64,000 bases of DNA from CAYYFX01 sp046330135 (GCA_046330135.1 JAXLTI010000003.1:992001-1056000); one strand, 5' to 3'; counted from the stretch's first letter, positions 8,706 through 16,848 are shown. The notes: generated by a model not told the origin, from the sequence alone. A program made the numbers and translations.

Positions 8706-9245
8706 GTGGCCGAGCGACGGGATTGGTGGGACGTCCGCGAGTGGCTGCGCACGGCGATGCTCGTCGTCGTCGCGTCGCTCGCGATGCGCGCGGTGGTCGT
8801 GGAGGCGTACGTGGTGCCGTCCGGATCCATGAAGCCCACGATTCGGGAGGGCGACCATCTCCTCGGAACCAAGTTCCACTACCGCTTCTGGGCGCCGCGC
8901 CGCGGCGACGTCGTCGTCTTCCGGCCCCCGGAGGCGGTGCGCCAGCTCGGGTACGCGAGCGCGGCGCGCTACGTGAAGCGCGTCATCGCGCTGCCCGGCG
9001 ACGAGGTGGAGATCCAGGACGGCGTCGTGCGGGTGAACGGAGAGGCGCTCGAAGAGCCGTACATCGCCGAGCCGCCCAGCTACTCCTTCCCCCGCGCGAA
9101 GGTCCCGGCCGGCAACCTCTTCGTGCTGGGCGACAACCGGAATGAGTCCCTCGACAGCCACCGCTGGGGCTTCCTGCCGGAGGACGATCTCATCGCGCAC
9201 GTCTTCGCATGCTACTGGCCGCCGCAGGACATCGGCGGACTCTGA
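8706..9245 (+). CDS. lepB: Signal peptidase I, first copy, 179 aa
   Basis: The gene encodes membrane-anchored leader peptidase, which removes signal peptides from exported preproteins. A single N-terminal membrane segment (residues about 14-34) is followed by the catalytic Ser41 in PSGSMKPT and general-base Lys91 in YVKRVIALPGD. The conserved GDNRNESLDSHRWG box is near the C-terminus. The length is typical of short bacterial LepB proteins with one anchor. The start is GTG, supported by AGGAGA seven nt upstream. A paralogue follows 14 nt after the stop. The abundance of exported proteins in this window fits a need for two enzymes. Confidence 0.95.
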   Translation: MAERRDWWDVREWLRTAMLVVVASLAMRAVVVEAYVVPSGSMKPTIREGDHLLGTKFHYRFWAPRRGDVVVFRPPEAVRQLGYASAARYVKRVIALPGDEVEIQDGVVRVNGEALEEPYIAEPPSYSFPRAKVPAGNLFVLGDNRNESLDSHRWGFLPEDDLIAHVFACYWPPQDIGGL

Positions 9246-9259
9246 GGGAGGAAGGGCCG

Positions 9260-9799
9260 ATGAAGGAACGGCGCAGGCGCGAGCTGATCGAGTGGGTCAA
9301 GACGATCGTCTCCTCCGCGGTCGTCTTCCTCGTGCTGCGCGCCACGGTGGTGGAGGCGTACTACGTGCCCACGGGCTCGATGCGCCCCACCATCCTGGAG
9401 AACGATCGCATCCTCGGGTCGAAGTTCTACTACCGGTTCTGGGAGCCGAAGACCGGAGACGTCGTCGTGTTCCGCACGCCGGAGCGCGTCCGGGAGATGG
9501 AGGGACCGAACGGCGGGTCGCGTCTGGTGAAGCGGGTCGTCGCGAAGTCGGGAGACCTGGTGCAGGTCTCGAAGGGAGTGGTGCGCGTCAACGGGAAGGC
9601 GCTGTCGGAGCCTTACGTCCTCGACCCCCCGGACTACGAGATGCCGCCCGTTCGCGTGCCGGCGGGCTGTGTGTTCGTGCTCGGCGACAACCGCAACGAC
9701 TCGCTCGACGGGCACGTGTGGGGCTTCCTGCCCGAGAAGGCGTTGCTCGCGCGCGCGTTCCTGCGCTACTGGCCGCCGCAACGGATCGGAACGCTCTGA
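9260..9799 (+). CDS. lepB: Signal peptidase I, second copy, 179 aa
   Basis: This is a tandem paralogue of the preceding gene with identical layout: one N-terminal membrane anchor, Ser40 in PTGSMRPT, Lys91 in RLVKRVVAKSGD, and the GDNRNDSLDGHVWG box. The ATG at 9260 has GGGAGGAAGGG close upstream, so the open frame from 9209 is not used. The two proteins have the same length but differ substantially in the substrate-facing middle (LPGDEVEI versus KSGDLVQV), suggesting different substrate preference rather than recent duplication. They are probably co-transcribed. Confidence 0.95.
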   Translation: MKERRRRELIEWVKTIVSSAVVFLVLRATVVEAYYVPTGSMRPTILENDRILGSKFYYRFWEPKTGDVVVFRTPERVREMEGPNGGSRLVKRVVAKSGDLVQVSKGVVRVNGKALSEPYVLDPPDYEMPPVRVPAGCVFVLGDNRNDSLDGHVWGFLPEKALLARAFLRYWPPQRIGTL

Positions 9800-9920
9800 C
9801 CGGCGACGAGCCCGCTCGTCGAATCGGAGCGCTTCGACCGGCCGCGGCGACATCCCGACGGTGGGTGCCCCGCCGGCGGGGATGGACTACCATCCGCGGC
9901 TCCTGCGGAGGGAATCGCGG

Positions 9921-11873
9921 ATGAAGCTCGTCTCGGGATTCCTGGCGGCGCGGCTCGCCCTCCTCCTCGCCGCGCTCCTCGTCGCGGGCACGGGCTGCGC
10001 GCGAAGGCCGCCGGGCCGCAACGTCCTGCTGGTCACGCTCGACACCACGCGCCCCGACCGCCTCGGCGTGTACGGCCGCCCCGACGCGCGCACGCCCTAC
10101 CTGGACCGGCTGGCGCGTCGCGGCGCCATGTTCGAGGACGCGGTCTGCGACGTCCCCGTCACGCTGCCCAGCCACACGACGATCATGACCGGCGAGCCCG
10201 CGCTCGCGCACGGCGTCCGCTACAACGGCGACTTCAAGGTGACGGACGCGGCGAAGACGCTGGCGGAGACGTTCACGGAGCGCGGCTACGACACGGCGGC
10301 ATTCGTATCGTCGTTGATCCTCGACGCGCGGATGGGCCTCGCCCAAGGGTTCCGCGTCTACGACGACCATCTCGCGCCCGGCTACGTGGTGATCGACTCC
10401 ACGCTCTACCCGAAGCAGCTGATGCCCTGGCTTCCCAAGGCGGACCGTCGGGCGGACGGGACGGTCGACGCGGCCATCGCGTGGCTCGCCCGGAAGGCGC
10501 GAACGCCCCTCTTCCTCTGGGTCCACCTGTACGACCCCCACTTCCCGTACGACCCGCCGCGCCCGTGGGCGCGCACCGCCGTGGAGCCCTATCTCGCGGA
10601 GATCCAGTTCACGGATCGCCAGGTCGGCCGGCTCCTGCGCGTCGCCGAGGATCGCGGCCTCCTCGAGAACGCCGTGGTGCTCGCGATGGCCGATCACGGC
10701 GAAGGCCTCGAGGAGCATCGCGAGGACAGTCACGGCATCTTCGTCTACGACGACACCATCCGGATCCCGATGATCTTCCGCGCGCCGGGCCGGCTGACGC
10801 CGTCGACCGTGCGCGAGGGCCTCGCACGGACCATCGACGTCGCGCCGACCCTTCTGGATCTGGCCGGACGGGCCGAGCCGCTCGGCCTGGGCGAGAGCCT
10901 CGTCCCGGCGCTCGAGGGCAAGGCCGCGCCCGCGGACACCGTGGCGTACCTGGAGTCGATCAAGACGCGGCTGTTCTTCGGGGGCAGCGGGCTCAAAGGC
11001 CTGCGCAGCGAGAACGCGAAGTTCGTGTGGGCGCGCCAGCCCGAGCTGTACGACCTGGCCGCCGACCCCGGCGAAACGCGCAACCTCGCGACGGAGCGCC
11101 CGGACGCGACGGCGCGCTGGAAGCTCGCGCTCGAGGGCGTCATCCGCGACGTGATCGCGGAGGGCCGTCCTTCCGCGGAAGCCGTCCACCCGGACGAAGC
11201 GATGCTGGAGGGGCTGCGCAGCCTCGGCTATCTGGGCGGCAGCGGGGCGAAGGTGGAGCCCGTGTCCCTCGAGAAGGAGATGGGGCTCACCGGACACGAT
11301 CCGAAGGACCTCGTGGACGTGTCGCTCGCGGTGACGGAGATCCAGAACGGCTTCTACGAGCGCGGCGAGCGGAAGCTCCAGCGCTTCTTCGCGACGGCGC
11401 GGCGGCCGGACCACGATCCGGACATGGCGCGCCTCTGGGCGGCGGCGCACCAGGACTACGCGAAGATCTGGATGGTGCGAGGAGACTACGACCGCGCGGC
11501 GGAGGAGTACGGGCTCGCCGCGGCGGCCGACTCGACCTACGAGCTGGCCGGGTGGAGCCGCGTGTACGCGCTCAATCTCGCGCGCCGTCACGTCGAGGCG
11601 GAGAAAGAGTCGCGCGCGTTCGTGGCTCGCTGGCCGCGCTCGTCACGCCTCGGGATTCACCGTGCGCTGGCCATGGCGTTCCTCGGACGAACGGACGAGG
11701 CACGCTCGATCCTGGAACAGGTCGTGCGGGAGTCCGCGGCCGATACGCGGGACGCGAGGAGCGCCCGCTGGTACCTCGAACGGATCGGCGGCCCCCGGGA
11801 GGAAGCGGCGCTCGCGGCTTATCTCGAGTCCGAGCGAGCGCGCTCGGCCGCTTCCTCCGGGGAGATCGATTAG
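9921..11873 (+). CDS. Sulfatase/phosphatase-fold lipoprotein with C-terminal TPRs, 650 aa
   Basis: Exported protein: the N-terminal hydrophobic segment ends in VAGTGCARR, a weak lipobox. Residues about 35-390 are an alkaline-phosphatase-superfamily (sulfatase) domain, with the metal site VTLDTTRPDRLGVYG, later metal ligands in MADHGEG and EDSHG, and the domain-ending FVWARQPELYDLAADPGE. The nucleophile segment reads VTLPSHTTIMTG. Cys/Ser-x-Pro-x-Arg, required for formylglycine sulfatases, is absent and Thr occupies the position, so a phospho- or phosphono-type hydrolase is more likely than a true sulfatase. Residues about 450-640 are TPR helices. The ATG at 9921 has GGAGGG nearby. The frame is open from 9669, but that part lies inside lepB. 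The physiological substrate is unknown. Confidence 0.85.
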   Translation: MKLVSGFLAARLALLLAALLVAGTGCARRPPGRNVLLVTLDTTRPDRLGVYGRPDARTPYLDRLARRGAMFEDAVCDVPVTLPSHTTIMTGEPALAHGVRYNGDFKVTDAAKTLAETFTERGYDTAAFVSSLILDARMGLAQGFRVYDDHLAPGYVVIDSTLYPKQLMPWLPKADRRADGTVDAAIAWLARKARTPLFLWVHLYDPHFPYDPPRPWARTAVEPYLAEIQFTDRQVGRLLRVAEDRGLLENAVVLAMADHGEGLEEHREDSHGIFVYDDTIRIPMIFRAPGRLTPSTVREGLARTIDVAPTLLDLAGRAEPLGLGESLVPALEGKAAPADTVAYLESIKTRLFFGGSGLKGLRSENAKFVWARQPELYDLAADPGETRNLATERPDATARWKLALEGVIRDVIAEGRPSAEAVHPDEAMLEGLRSLGYLGGSGAKVEPVSLEKEMGLTGHDPKDLVDVSLAVTEIQNGFYERGERKLQRFFATARRPDHDPDMARLWAAAHQDYAKIWMVRGDYDRAAEEYGLAAAADSTYELAGWSRVYALNLARRHVEAEKESRAFVARWPRSSRLGIHRALAMAFLGRTDEARSILEQVVRESAADTRDARSARWYLERIGGPREEAALAAYLESERARSAASSGEID

Positions 11874-11909
11874 CGACGCGTCAACGGCACGCGCCGCGCT
11901 CGATCGGGG

Positions 11910-12140
11910 TCAGGTCCAGTCCTCCTCCTCCTCTTCCGCGCCGACGGCCCAGCCGAGCTCGCTCTCGTCCTCTTCCTCTTCCTCGAGATCGGCGTCGTCG
12001 GGCTCCCAATCCTCGTCGTCCTCTTCGTCCTCGATGTCGGGATCGAAGTCGTCGTCACTCTCGTCGTCGTTCTCCCACTTGACGTTCTCTTCGTCCTCGG
12101 GATAGCCGGCGAGCCGAGGCTCGTCATCCGACAACCGCAT
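11910..12140 (-). CDS. Extremely acidic small protein, 76 aa
   Basis: By count, 42 of 76 residues are Asp or Glu (55%), punctuated by five Trp residues (KWEN, EDWEP, LGWAV, EEDWT) and almost no basic residues (two Arg at the N-terminus and one Lys). It has no signal peptide and is almost certainly disordered. The start at 12140 (ATG) is preceded by GAGGAG about ten nt upstream; an upstream extension of the frame is unlike the rest in composition. It lies 138 nt downstream of thiS on the same strand and converges on the sulfatase-like gene. No family is recognised. It might bind a basic partner or metal ions, or act as a nucleic-acid mimic; none of this is shown. Confidence 0.6.
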   Translation of the reverse strand: MRLSDDEPRLAGYPEDEENVKWENDDESDDDFDPDIEDEEDDEDWEPDDADLEEEEEDESELGWAVGAEEEEEDWT

Positions 12141-12278
12141 GGCGTGGCCGCTCCTCTGAACCGATCCGGCGGACCCTTCCGCCGGGATGTTGTTCGCGCG
12201 AGTAGCCGCGCGAACCGGTGGACGTGATGGGGGAACGCCGTCTCCCCCGCGAGCCCCCTTCACACAAGACCCGACGGA

Positions 12279-12482
12279 TCAGCCGCCGGCAACCGGACGA
12301 ACCAACTCGAGTCGATCCCCGGGCGAGAGCCTGACGGCCCCGAACCGGTCCCGCGCGAGCGGCTCGCCGTTCAACTCCGCCACGACCCATCGCGGGTCCA
12401 GGCGAATCTGGCGGAGAAATTCCTCCAACGTCGCGCCCGGAGTCAACTCCCGAGCGGCGCCGTTCACGAAGATCTCACCCAT
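12279..12482 (-). CDS. thiS: Thiamin biosynthesis sulfur carrier ThiS, 67 aa
   Basis: This is a ubiquitin-like sulfur carrier whose C-terminal thiocarboxylate feeds the ThiG thiazole synthase. The protein starts MGEIFVNG, has the beta-grasp pattern (TLEEFLRQ, VVAELNGEPL, LSPGDRLELVRPV) and ends in the required Gly-Gly. Its start overlaps the last codons of thiH, so thiG-thiH-thiS are translationally coupled. ThiF is not seen in the window and must be elsewhere or replaced. Confidence 0.93.
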   Translation of the reverse strand: MGEIFVNGAARELTPGATLEEFLRQIRLDPRWVVAELNGEPLARDRFGAVRLSPGDRLELVRPVAGG

Positions 12483-13590
12483 GGAGCACCGCCTCCCAGT
12501 CCTTCCAGACCGGGTCGAAACCGGCCGCCCGGATCGCACCCGCCACTTCGGCAGGGCTGCGGCTGTCCTCCACCTCGAATTGCGTTCCCGCCCGCGAAGG
12601 CCGCGAATAGCCCCCGGGCTCGGTCCGGGAGCCGGCGCTCACGTGGGTGACGCCGAGACCGAGCATACCATTGCGGAAGGCCGCGCTTTCACGCGTGGAG
12701 AGAACGATCCCGGCATCCGGCAGGAAGATCCGCGTGGCGCAGACGAGCTGCGCCAGCTCGCGGTCCGAGACCGCCTGGCGAGGGCGAGTGTCCGCGTACT
12801 CCGCCGGGCGCAGGCGCGGGAAGGACACCGAGACGAAGGCGCGCCAGTGCCGGCGGGCGAGGAAGGCTGCGTGGGCCGCGAGGTGGGCGGCCTCCAGCCG
12901 CCAGTCCGCGAGCCCCAGGAGCGCTCCGATCCCGATCCGCCGCATTCCGGCCGCGGCGCCTCGCTCGGGTGTTTCCAGGCGCCAATCGTAGTCCTTCTTC
13001 TTGCCGGCGAGGTGGACCGACGCGTAGGCGGCTCGGTCATACGTCTCCTGGTACACCACGAGACCGTCGCAGCCCGCGGCCACCCAGCGCTCGTAGACTT
13101 CGCGGGTCTGGGGCTGCACCTCCACGGAAAGGCTCGGGAAGCTCGGCGCGAGCGCCCGGATCACGGCTTCCAGGTAGTCGGGAGAGACGTGACGAGGATG
13201 CTCCCCCGAGACGACGAGCAGGTGCCGGAAGCCGCGCGCCCTCACCAGGGCCGCCTCCGCCACGACCTCGTCCACGGTCAGGGTGCGCCGCGCGATCGGA
13301 TTCGGCCGCGCGAAGCTGCAGTACGTGCACGTCTCCACGCATTCGTTGGACACGTAGAGCGGCGCGTAGAGCTGCACGGTCCGGCCGAACCGGCGGTCGG
13401 TGATGCTGCGGGCGCGACGCGCGAGATCCTCGAGCCGCCCCGCCGCCGACGGCGAGAGGAGCGCCGCGAAGTCCAGCAGGTCCGGACGCTCCGCCGAGAG
13501 CGCCCGATCCACCTCTCCCGGCGTGGCGCCGTGCGCCGCCTCCAGAAGACGGGGCAGCGGCAGAGTGTCCAGCTCATCGCGGAACGTCAC
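12475..13590 (-). CDS. thiH: Tyrosine lyase ThiH (radical SAM), 371 aa
   Basis: ThiH cleaves tyrosine with a 5'-deoxyadenosyl radical to give dehydroglycine and p-cresol for thiazole synthesis. The radical-SAM motif C84-x3-C88-x2-C91 (CVETCTYCSF) is intact. Family blocks such as LYVSNECVETC, VVSGEHPRHV, the VQP strand, GLVVYQETYD and GIGALLGLADWR follow, and the C-terminus has the BATS-type region. The GTG start shares its TGA with the thiG stop (GTGA overlap). The open frame extends far upstream through thiG and beyond, but that part is a shadow. Confidence 0.95.
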   Translation of the reverse strand: MTFRDELDTLPLPRLLEAAHGATPGEVDRALSAERPDLLDFAALLSPSAAGRLEDLARRARSITDRRFGRTVQLYAPLYVSNECVETCTYCSFARPNPIARRTLTVDEVVAEAALVRARGFRHLLVVSGEHPRHVSPDYLEAVIRALAPSFPSLSVEVQPQTREVYERWVAAGCDGLVVYQETYDRAAYASVHLAGKKKDYDWRLETPERGAAAGMRRIGIGALLGLADWRLEAAHLAAHAAFLARRHWRAFVSVSFPRLRPAEYADTRPRQAVSDRELAQLVCATRIFLPDAGIVLSTRESAAFRNGMLGLGVTHVSAGSRTEPGGYSRPSRAGTQFEVEDSRSPAEVAGAIRAAGFDPVWKDWEAVLHG

Positions 13591-14366
13591 GACATCCTCT
13601 CCAGGAACCCGGTGAGCGGGCTCGACGCTTCCGCTTCCTCGCGCTCGGGCGCCTTGCCCGCAAGGTACGCCGCCCGCCCCGCGTCGACACCGAGACGGAA
13701 CGCGGCCGCCATGGCCACCGGATCCCGGGCCACGGCGATCGCCGTGTTCACGAGCACTGCGTCCGCGCCGAGCTCCATCGCCTCCGCCGCGTGGGAGGGC
13801 GCGCCGAGGCCAGCGTCCACGACCACCGGGATGCCCGCCTGCTCGATGATGATCCGGATGGAATCGCGCGTCCTGAGCCCGCGGTTCGATCCGATCGGCG
13901 AGCCGAGCGGCATCACGGTGGCCACGCCGGCGTCCTCCAGTCGCTTCGCCAGCACGGGGTCGGCTCCGATGTACGGTAGCACGGTGAAACCGTCGGCCAC
14001 CAAGCGCTCCGCCGCGTTCAGCGTCTCCACGCCGTCCGGAAGCAGCCAGCGCGGATCGGGCGTCACCTCGAGCTTGATCCAATCCGACAACCCGGCCTCC
14101 CGCGCGAGCCGCGCCAGGCGCACGGCCTCGTCCGCATTCTCCGCGCCCGACGTGTTCGGGAGGAGGAGATACCGGTCGGTGTCGATGAACTCGAGCAGGT
14201 TCGGCTCGATCGCCGCGAGGTCGACGCGGCGCAACGCGACGGTCACCATCTGCGTCCCGGAGGCGACCAACGCGTCGCGCATGACCTCGGGCGAGTCGAA
14301 CTTCCCCGTGCCGACGAACAAGCGCGAGGAGAACTCCCGTCCCGCGATGCGAAGGAGATCGAGCAT
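13587..14366 (-). CDS. thiG: Thiazole synthase ThiG, 259 aa
   Basis: ThiG condenses deoxyxylulose 5-phosphate, dehydroglycine and ThiS-thiocarboxylate into the thiazole phosphate moiety of thiamin. The (beta/alpha)8 protein has the N-terminal SRLFVGTGKF, the Schiff-base Lys98 in DWIKLEV, and the phosphate-site glycines in VVDAGLGAPSHA, with VNTAIAVARDP at the end. The ATG at 14366 has GGAGAAG just upstream, so the 23-codon upstream extension is rejected. It is the first gene of thiGHS; a clear promoter sits 40 nt upstream. No TPP riboswitch is recognisable in the leader. Confidence 0.96.
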   Translation of the reverse strand: MLDLLRIAGREFSSRLFVGTGKFDSPEVMRDALVASGTQMVTVALRRVDLAAIEPNLLEFIDTDRYLLLPNTSGAENADEAVRLARLAREAGLSDWIKLEVTPDPRWLLPDGVETLNAAERLVADGFTVLPYIGADPVLAKRLEDAGVATVMPLGSPIGSNRGLRTRDSIRIIIEQAGIPVVVDAGLGAPSHAAEAMELGADAVLVNTAIAVARDPVAMAAAFRLGVDAGRAAYLAGKAPEREEAEASSPLTGFLERMS

Positions 14367-14407
14367 GAGGCTTCTCCGCGGGTCCTTGCTGGCGCGAGGC
14401 CACCACA

Positions 14408-14436
14408 AAGTAGGCGCCGCCCCTGGCCGAGTCAAT
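14408..14436 (-). promoter_or_regulatory. Promoter of the thiGHS operon
   Basis: On the minus strand a -35 TTGACT (14431-14436) and a -10 TACTTT (14408-14413) are spaced 17 bp, close to sigma-70 consensus. The start near 14401 gives a leader of about 35 nt to the thiG ATG, too short to hold a TPP riboswitch. Confidence 0.65.
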
Positions 14437-14538
14437 GCGACGGCGCGGTGATGCGAGGGCGCGCACTATAGCCGAGTCCCCTCCGTCCGCAACCCGGAAA
14501 CGGTATGCTGGCTCGCTCGCTTCGCGTCCGGAGGAATC

Positions 14539-15162
14539 GTGCCAGAACGCCCGCTCGGGTCCATCCATCTCGTCTACGACCTCGACGTCGTGGACGTCCT
14601 CCCCGATGCGAGCGCCCGCCTCGACCGCCTGCTCGCCGCCGGGCTGCCCTCGCTCCAGTTTCGCGCGCCCAACCGCACGGCCGAGGAGCGGCGGCGGCGC
14701 GGAGCCGAGCTGCTCGCGCGGGCGAGAGAGGCCGGCGCTCTCTTCGTCGTGAACGGCGACGTCGAGACGGCGATCGCGCTCCGCGCGGATGGCGTGCATC
14801 TTCCCGCGCGCCTCCCGGCCCCCGCGGACGTCCGGTCGCGGCTTCCCGAAGGGATGCTCCTCGGCGCGGCCGCCCACGACGCCCGCGAGCTCGAGCGCGC
14901 CCGCGGCGGCGACTGGGTGCTTCTCTCGCCCGTCTGCGCGACGCTCTCGAAGCCGGGCGCAGCGACGCTCGGCATCCCGGGGTTCGCTGCGCTCGCCGCC
15001 ACGTCGACGGTGCCCGCCTACGCCCTCGGCGGCGTGGACCTCGGCACGGCCGCTGCGTGCTTCCGCGCCGGGGCGACGGGAATCGCGGCGGTTCGCGCGC
15101 TCCTCGGCCCCGACGGGCCGGAGCTGGTGCGCCTCGCGGAGGAGCTTGCCGCCGCGCCCTGA
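14539..15162 (+). CDS. ThiE/TenI-family thiamin phosphate synthase-like protein, 207 aa
   Basis: This is a TIM-barrel relative of thiamin phosphate synthase, which joins HMP-PP and thiazole phosphate. It is divergent from thiGHS, so a thiamin role is likely. Family blocks are visible: LPSLQFRAPN, GALFVVNGD, RADGVHL, LLSPVCATLSKPG and YALGGVD. Several substrate residues differ from classical ThiE: the pyrophosphate Lys of the R-E/D-K motif is Pro (QFRAP), the ND of the VND motif is NG, and the GQED following GVHL is missing. It may be an altered or TenI-type member. The GTG start at 14539 has GGAGGA upstream; a -10-like TATGCT lies at 14504-14509. Confidence 0.8.
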   Translation: MPERPLGSIHLVYDLDVVDVLPDASARLDRLLAAGLPSLQFRAPNRTAEERRRRGAELLARAREAGALFVVNGDVETAIALRADGVHLPARLPAPADVRSRLPEGMLLGAAAHDARELERARGGDWVLLSPVCATLSKPGAATLGIPGFAALAATSTVPAYALGGVDLGTAAACFRAGATGIAAVRALLGPDGPELVRLAEELAAAP

Positions 15163-15317
15163 TCGGCCCGCGCCGTTCCCTGCGCCGCCCACGCCTTCCA
15201 CGCCTCCGGCGCCTCCCGCGTCTCCGCGCGCGACTCGCGTCTCATCCCGCGTGACCCGCGCTTGCCGGCCCGGCGACGTTCCCGCAAGATCCAGCGGCCC
15301 TTCTCGCGGAGCCGCGC

Positions 15318-16190
15318 ATGCCGAAGCCGCCGTTCGCCGTCATCCTGGGTACTGCGCAGGACGGCGGCTTCCCGCACGTCGGGTGCGCCTGTCCAGCGTG
15401 CACGCGCGCCGCGGAGGACCCCGCGCGGGCCCGGCGGGTCGCGTGCCTCGGGCTCGTCACGCGCGACGGCGTCGCCCTCGTGGACGCCACGCCGGATCTC
15501 GCCGCCCAGCTCCGCATGCTCGCGCGCGTCGCCGGACGGAGCGTGAGCGAGCCGCCGCGCGCGATCCTCCTGACCCACCTGCATGCGGGCCACATGCTCG
15601 GGCTCGGCCTTCTCGGACGCGAGGGCTGGTCCGGCACCCGCACTCCCGTGTGGGCCACCGAAGCGTGCCTGGGCGCGCTCGAGCGCAGCGAGCCCTTCGG
15701 GCGGCTCTTCGCCGACGGACACCTGATCCCGCGCGTGCTGCATCTCGGCTGGGACGCCGCCCTCGACGACCTCGTGATCCAACCCGTCGCGGTACCGCAC
15801 CGGGCCGAGCTGGGCGACGTCGTGGCGTACCGGATCGAGGGCGAAGAACGGTCCGTCTTCTACGCCCCCGACCTCGACGCGCTCGTGCCGGACGTGATCG
15901 CGAACGTCCGCGCGGCGGACGTCGCCATCCTGGACGGGACGTTCTGGCGCCGTGCGGAGCTCTCGCGCGACGACGCGAACCTCGTCCGCCACCCGCCGAT
16001 CACGGACACGATGACCGCGGTGGCGCCGCTCGGGACGCGGATCGTGTTCACCCACCTCAATCACACGAACCCCGCCCTCGACCCGGAGTCGCGCGAGCGA
16101 CGAGCCGTGGAAGCGCTGGGCATGCGAATCGCCGCCGAGGGGGATACCTTCGAGCTGGCCGAGACGGGGGCGCCGACCCCGCCCGCCTGA
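15318..16190 (+). CDS. PqqB-like metallo-beta-lactamase-fold hydrolase, 290 aa
   Basis: The N-terminus ILGTAQDGGFPHVGCACPAC matches the PqqB signature, where the Cys residues form a structural zinc site. The hydrolase motif reads THLHAGH: HxHxGH replaces the usual HxHxDH, followed by VPHRAEL, YAPDLD and FTHLNHTNP as further metal-ligand regions. PqqB acts in PQQ cofactor maturation, but no pqqA, C, D or E gene is nearby, so this probably belongs to the related group of stand-alone PqqB-like hydrolases of uncertain substrate. It is cytoplasmic. The ATG at 15318 is the first sensible start. It converges on the barrel protein gene. Confidence 0.85.
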   Translation: MPKPPFAVILGTAQDGGFPHVGCACPACTRAAEDPARARRVACLGLVTRDGVALVDATPDLAAQLRMLARVAGRSVSEPPRAILLTHLHAGHMLGLGLLGREGWSGTRTPVWATEACLGALERSEPFGRLFADGHLIPRVLHLGWDAALDDLVIQPVAVPHRAELGDVVAYRIEGEERSVFYAPDLDALVPDVIANVRAADVAILDGTFWRRAELSRDDANLVRHPPITDTMTAVAPLGTRIVFTHLNHTNPALDPESRERRAVEALGMRIAAEGDTFELAETGAPTPPA

Positions 16191-16235
16191 TCGCAGCTCG
16201 CGGACGAGCCAGGCCGCCTGTCCGTCGGCTCGGCG

Positions 16236-16787
16236 CTACCGGAAGCGGGAGAAGCCCAGCGCCACGCCCGAGACGAAGCTCGTGTTCGTCGCGAAGACGG
16301 CTTCGCCGCGGTACTCCGCCGTGAAGTACAGCGCCCGGAAGGCCTCGGTCAAGGCCACGAGCGGGATCTTCACTCCGAGGCCGCCGCGCAGAAGGGGATC
16401 GAAGCTCCCGCCCTCCGGCCCGGGCGGGTCGCTGAAGGCGCCGCCCCCTCCCCCGAGGAGGTACAGCTCGTGGTGGTCCGACACCTTCGGGAACCACAGG
16501 AGATTGCCGGTCACCTGGTAGCTGTGCGCCGCGATGGGTCCGAGCGGCCACACGCGCACGTCGCCTTCCGCCTGCAGCTCCAGCCCCTCCTGGAGAAACA
16601 GCCCGGCCCGGAGCTGCGGCTGGGCGCTGAACATCCCGTTCGTATCCTCCGGGAGGACGATCCCCGCGAGGCCGGCCTGGAACTCCAGCGTTCCCGGGGT
16701 GATGGGGAAGGTCTGCGCCGCGCCCGCGGGGAGCGGCAAGACTGCCAACGCGAGCGCCGACACCGCCGCGACACGAACGAGACTCAT
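16236..16787 (-). CDS. Predicted outer-membrane beta-barrel protein, 183 aa
   Basis: A signal peptide (MSLVRVAAVSALALAVLPL, cleavage after AGA) precedes an alternating strand-rich protein: LEFQAGLAGIVL, LQLRAG-type strands, HELYLLGGGGGAF, ALYFTAEYRGEAVF. It ends with GVALGFSRFR, an aromatic C-terminal strand like those recognised by the BAM complex. The ATG at 16787 is picked because GGAGGA lies six nt upstream; a TTG two codons earlier is not needed. It is divergent from the NAD kinase gene. The size suits an eight-stranded barrel. Function is unknown. Confidence 0.7.
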   Translation of the reverse strand: MSLVRVAAVSALALAVLPLPAGAAQTFPITPGTLEFQAGLAGIVLPEDTNGMFSAQPQLRAGLFLQEGLELQAEGDVRVWPLGPIAAHSYQVTGNLLWFPKVSDHHELYLLGGGGGAFSDPPGPEGGSFDPLLRGGLGVKIPLVALTEAFRALYFTAEYRGEAVFATNTSFVSGVALGFSRFR

Positions 16788-16848
16788 CGCCAATCCTCCG
16801 CTCGATCGAACCCGGACTTGGGCGGCCAGGCGGGCGTGCGATCCACCC

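Noticed and set aside
14366..14539. A TPP riboswitch upstream of thiG
   Set aside because: The leader from the promoter is about 35 nt and lacks the CUGAGA and GGAACCUGAUC-type core elements.
12475..15201. A 908-residue open frame on the minus strand
   Set aside because: Only the part from 13590 to 12475 is thiH; the rest is antisense or off-frame to thiG and the thiE-like gene, with Arg/Gly-rich shadow composition.
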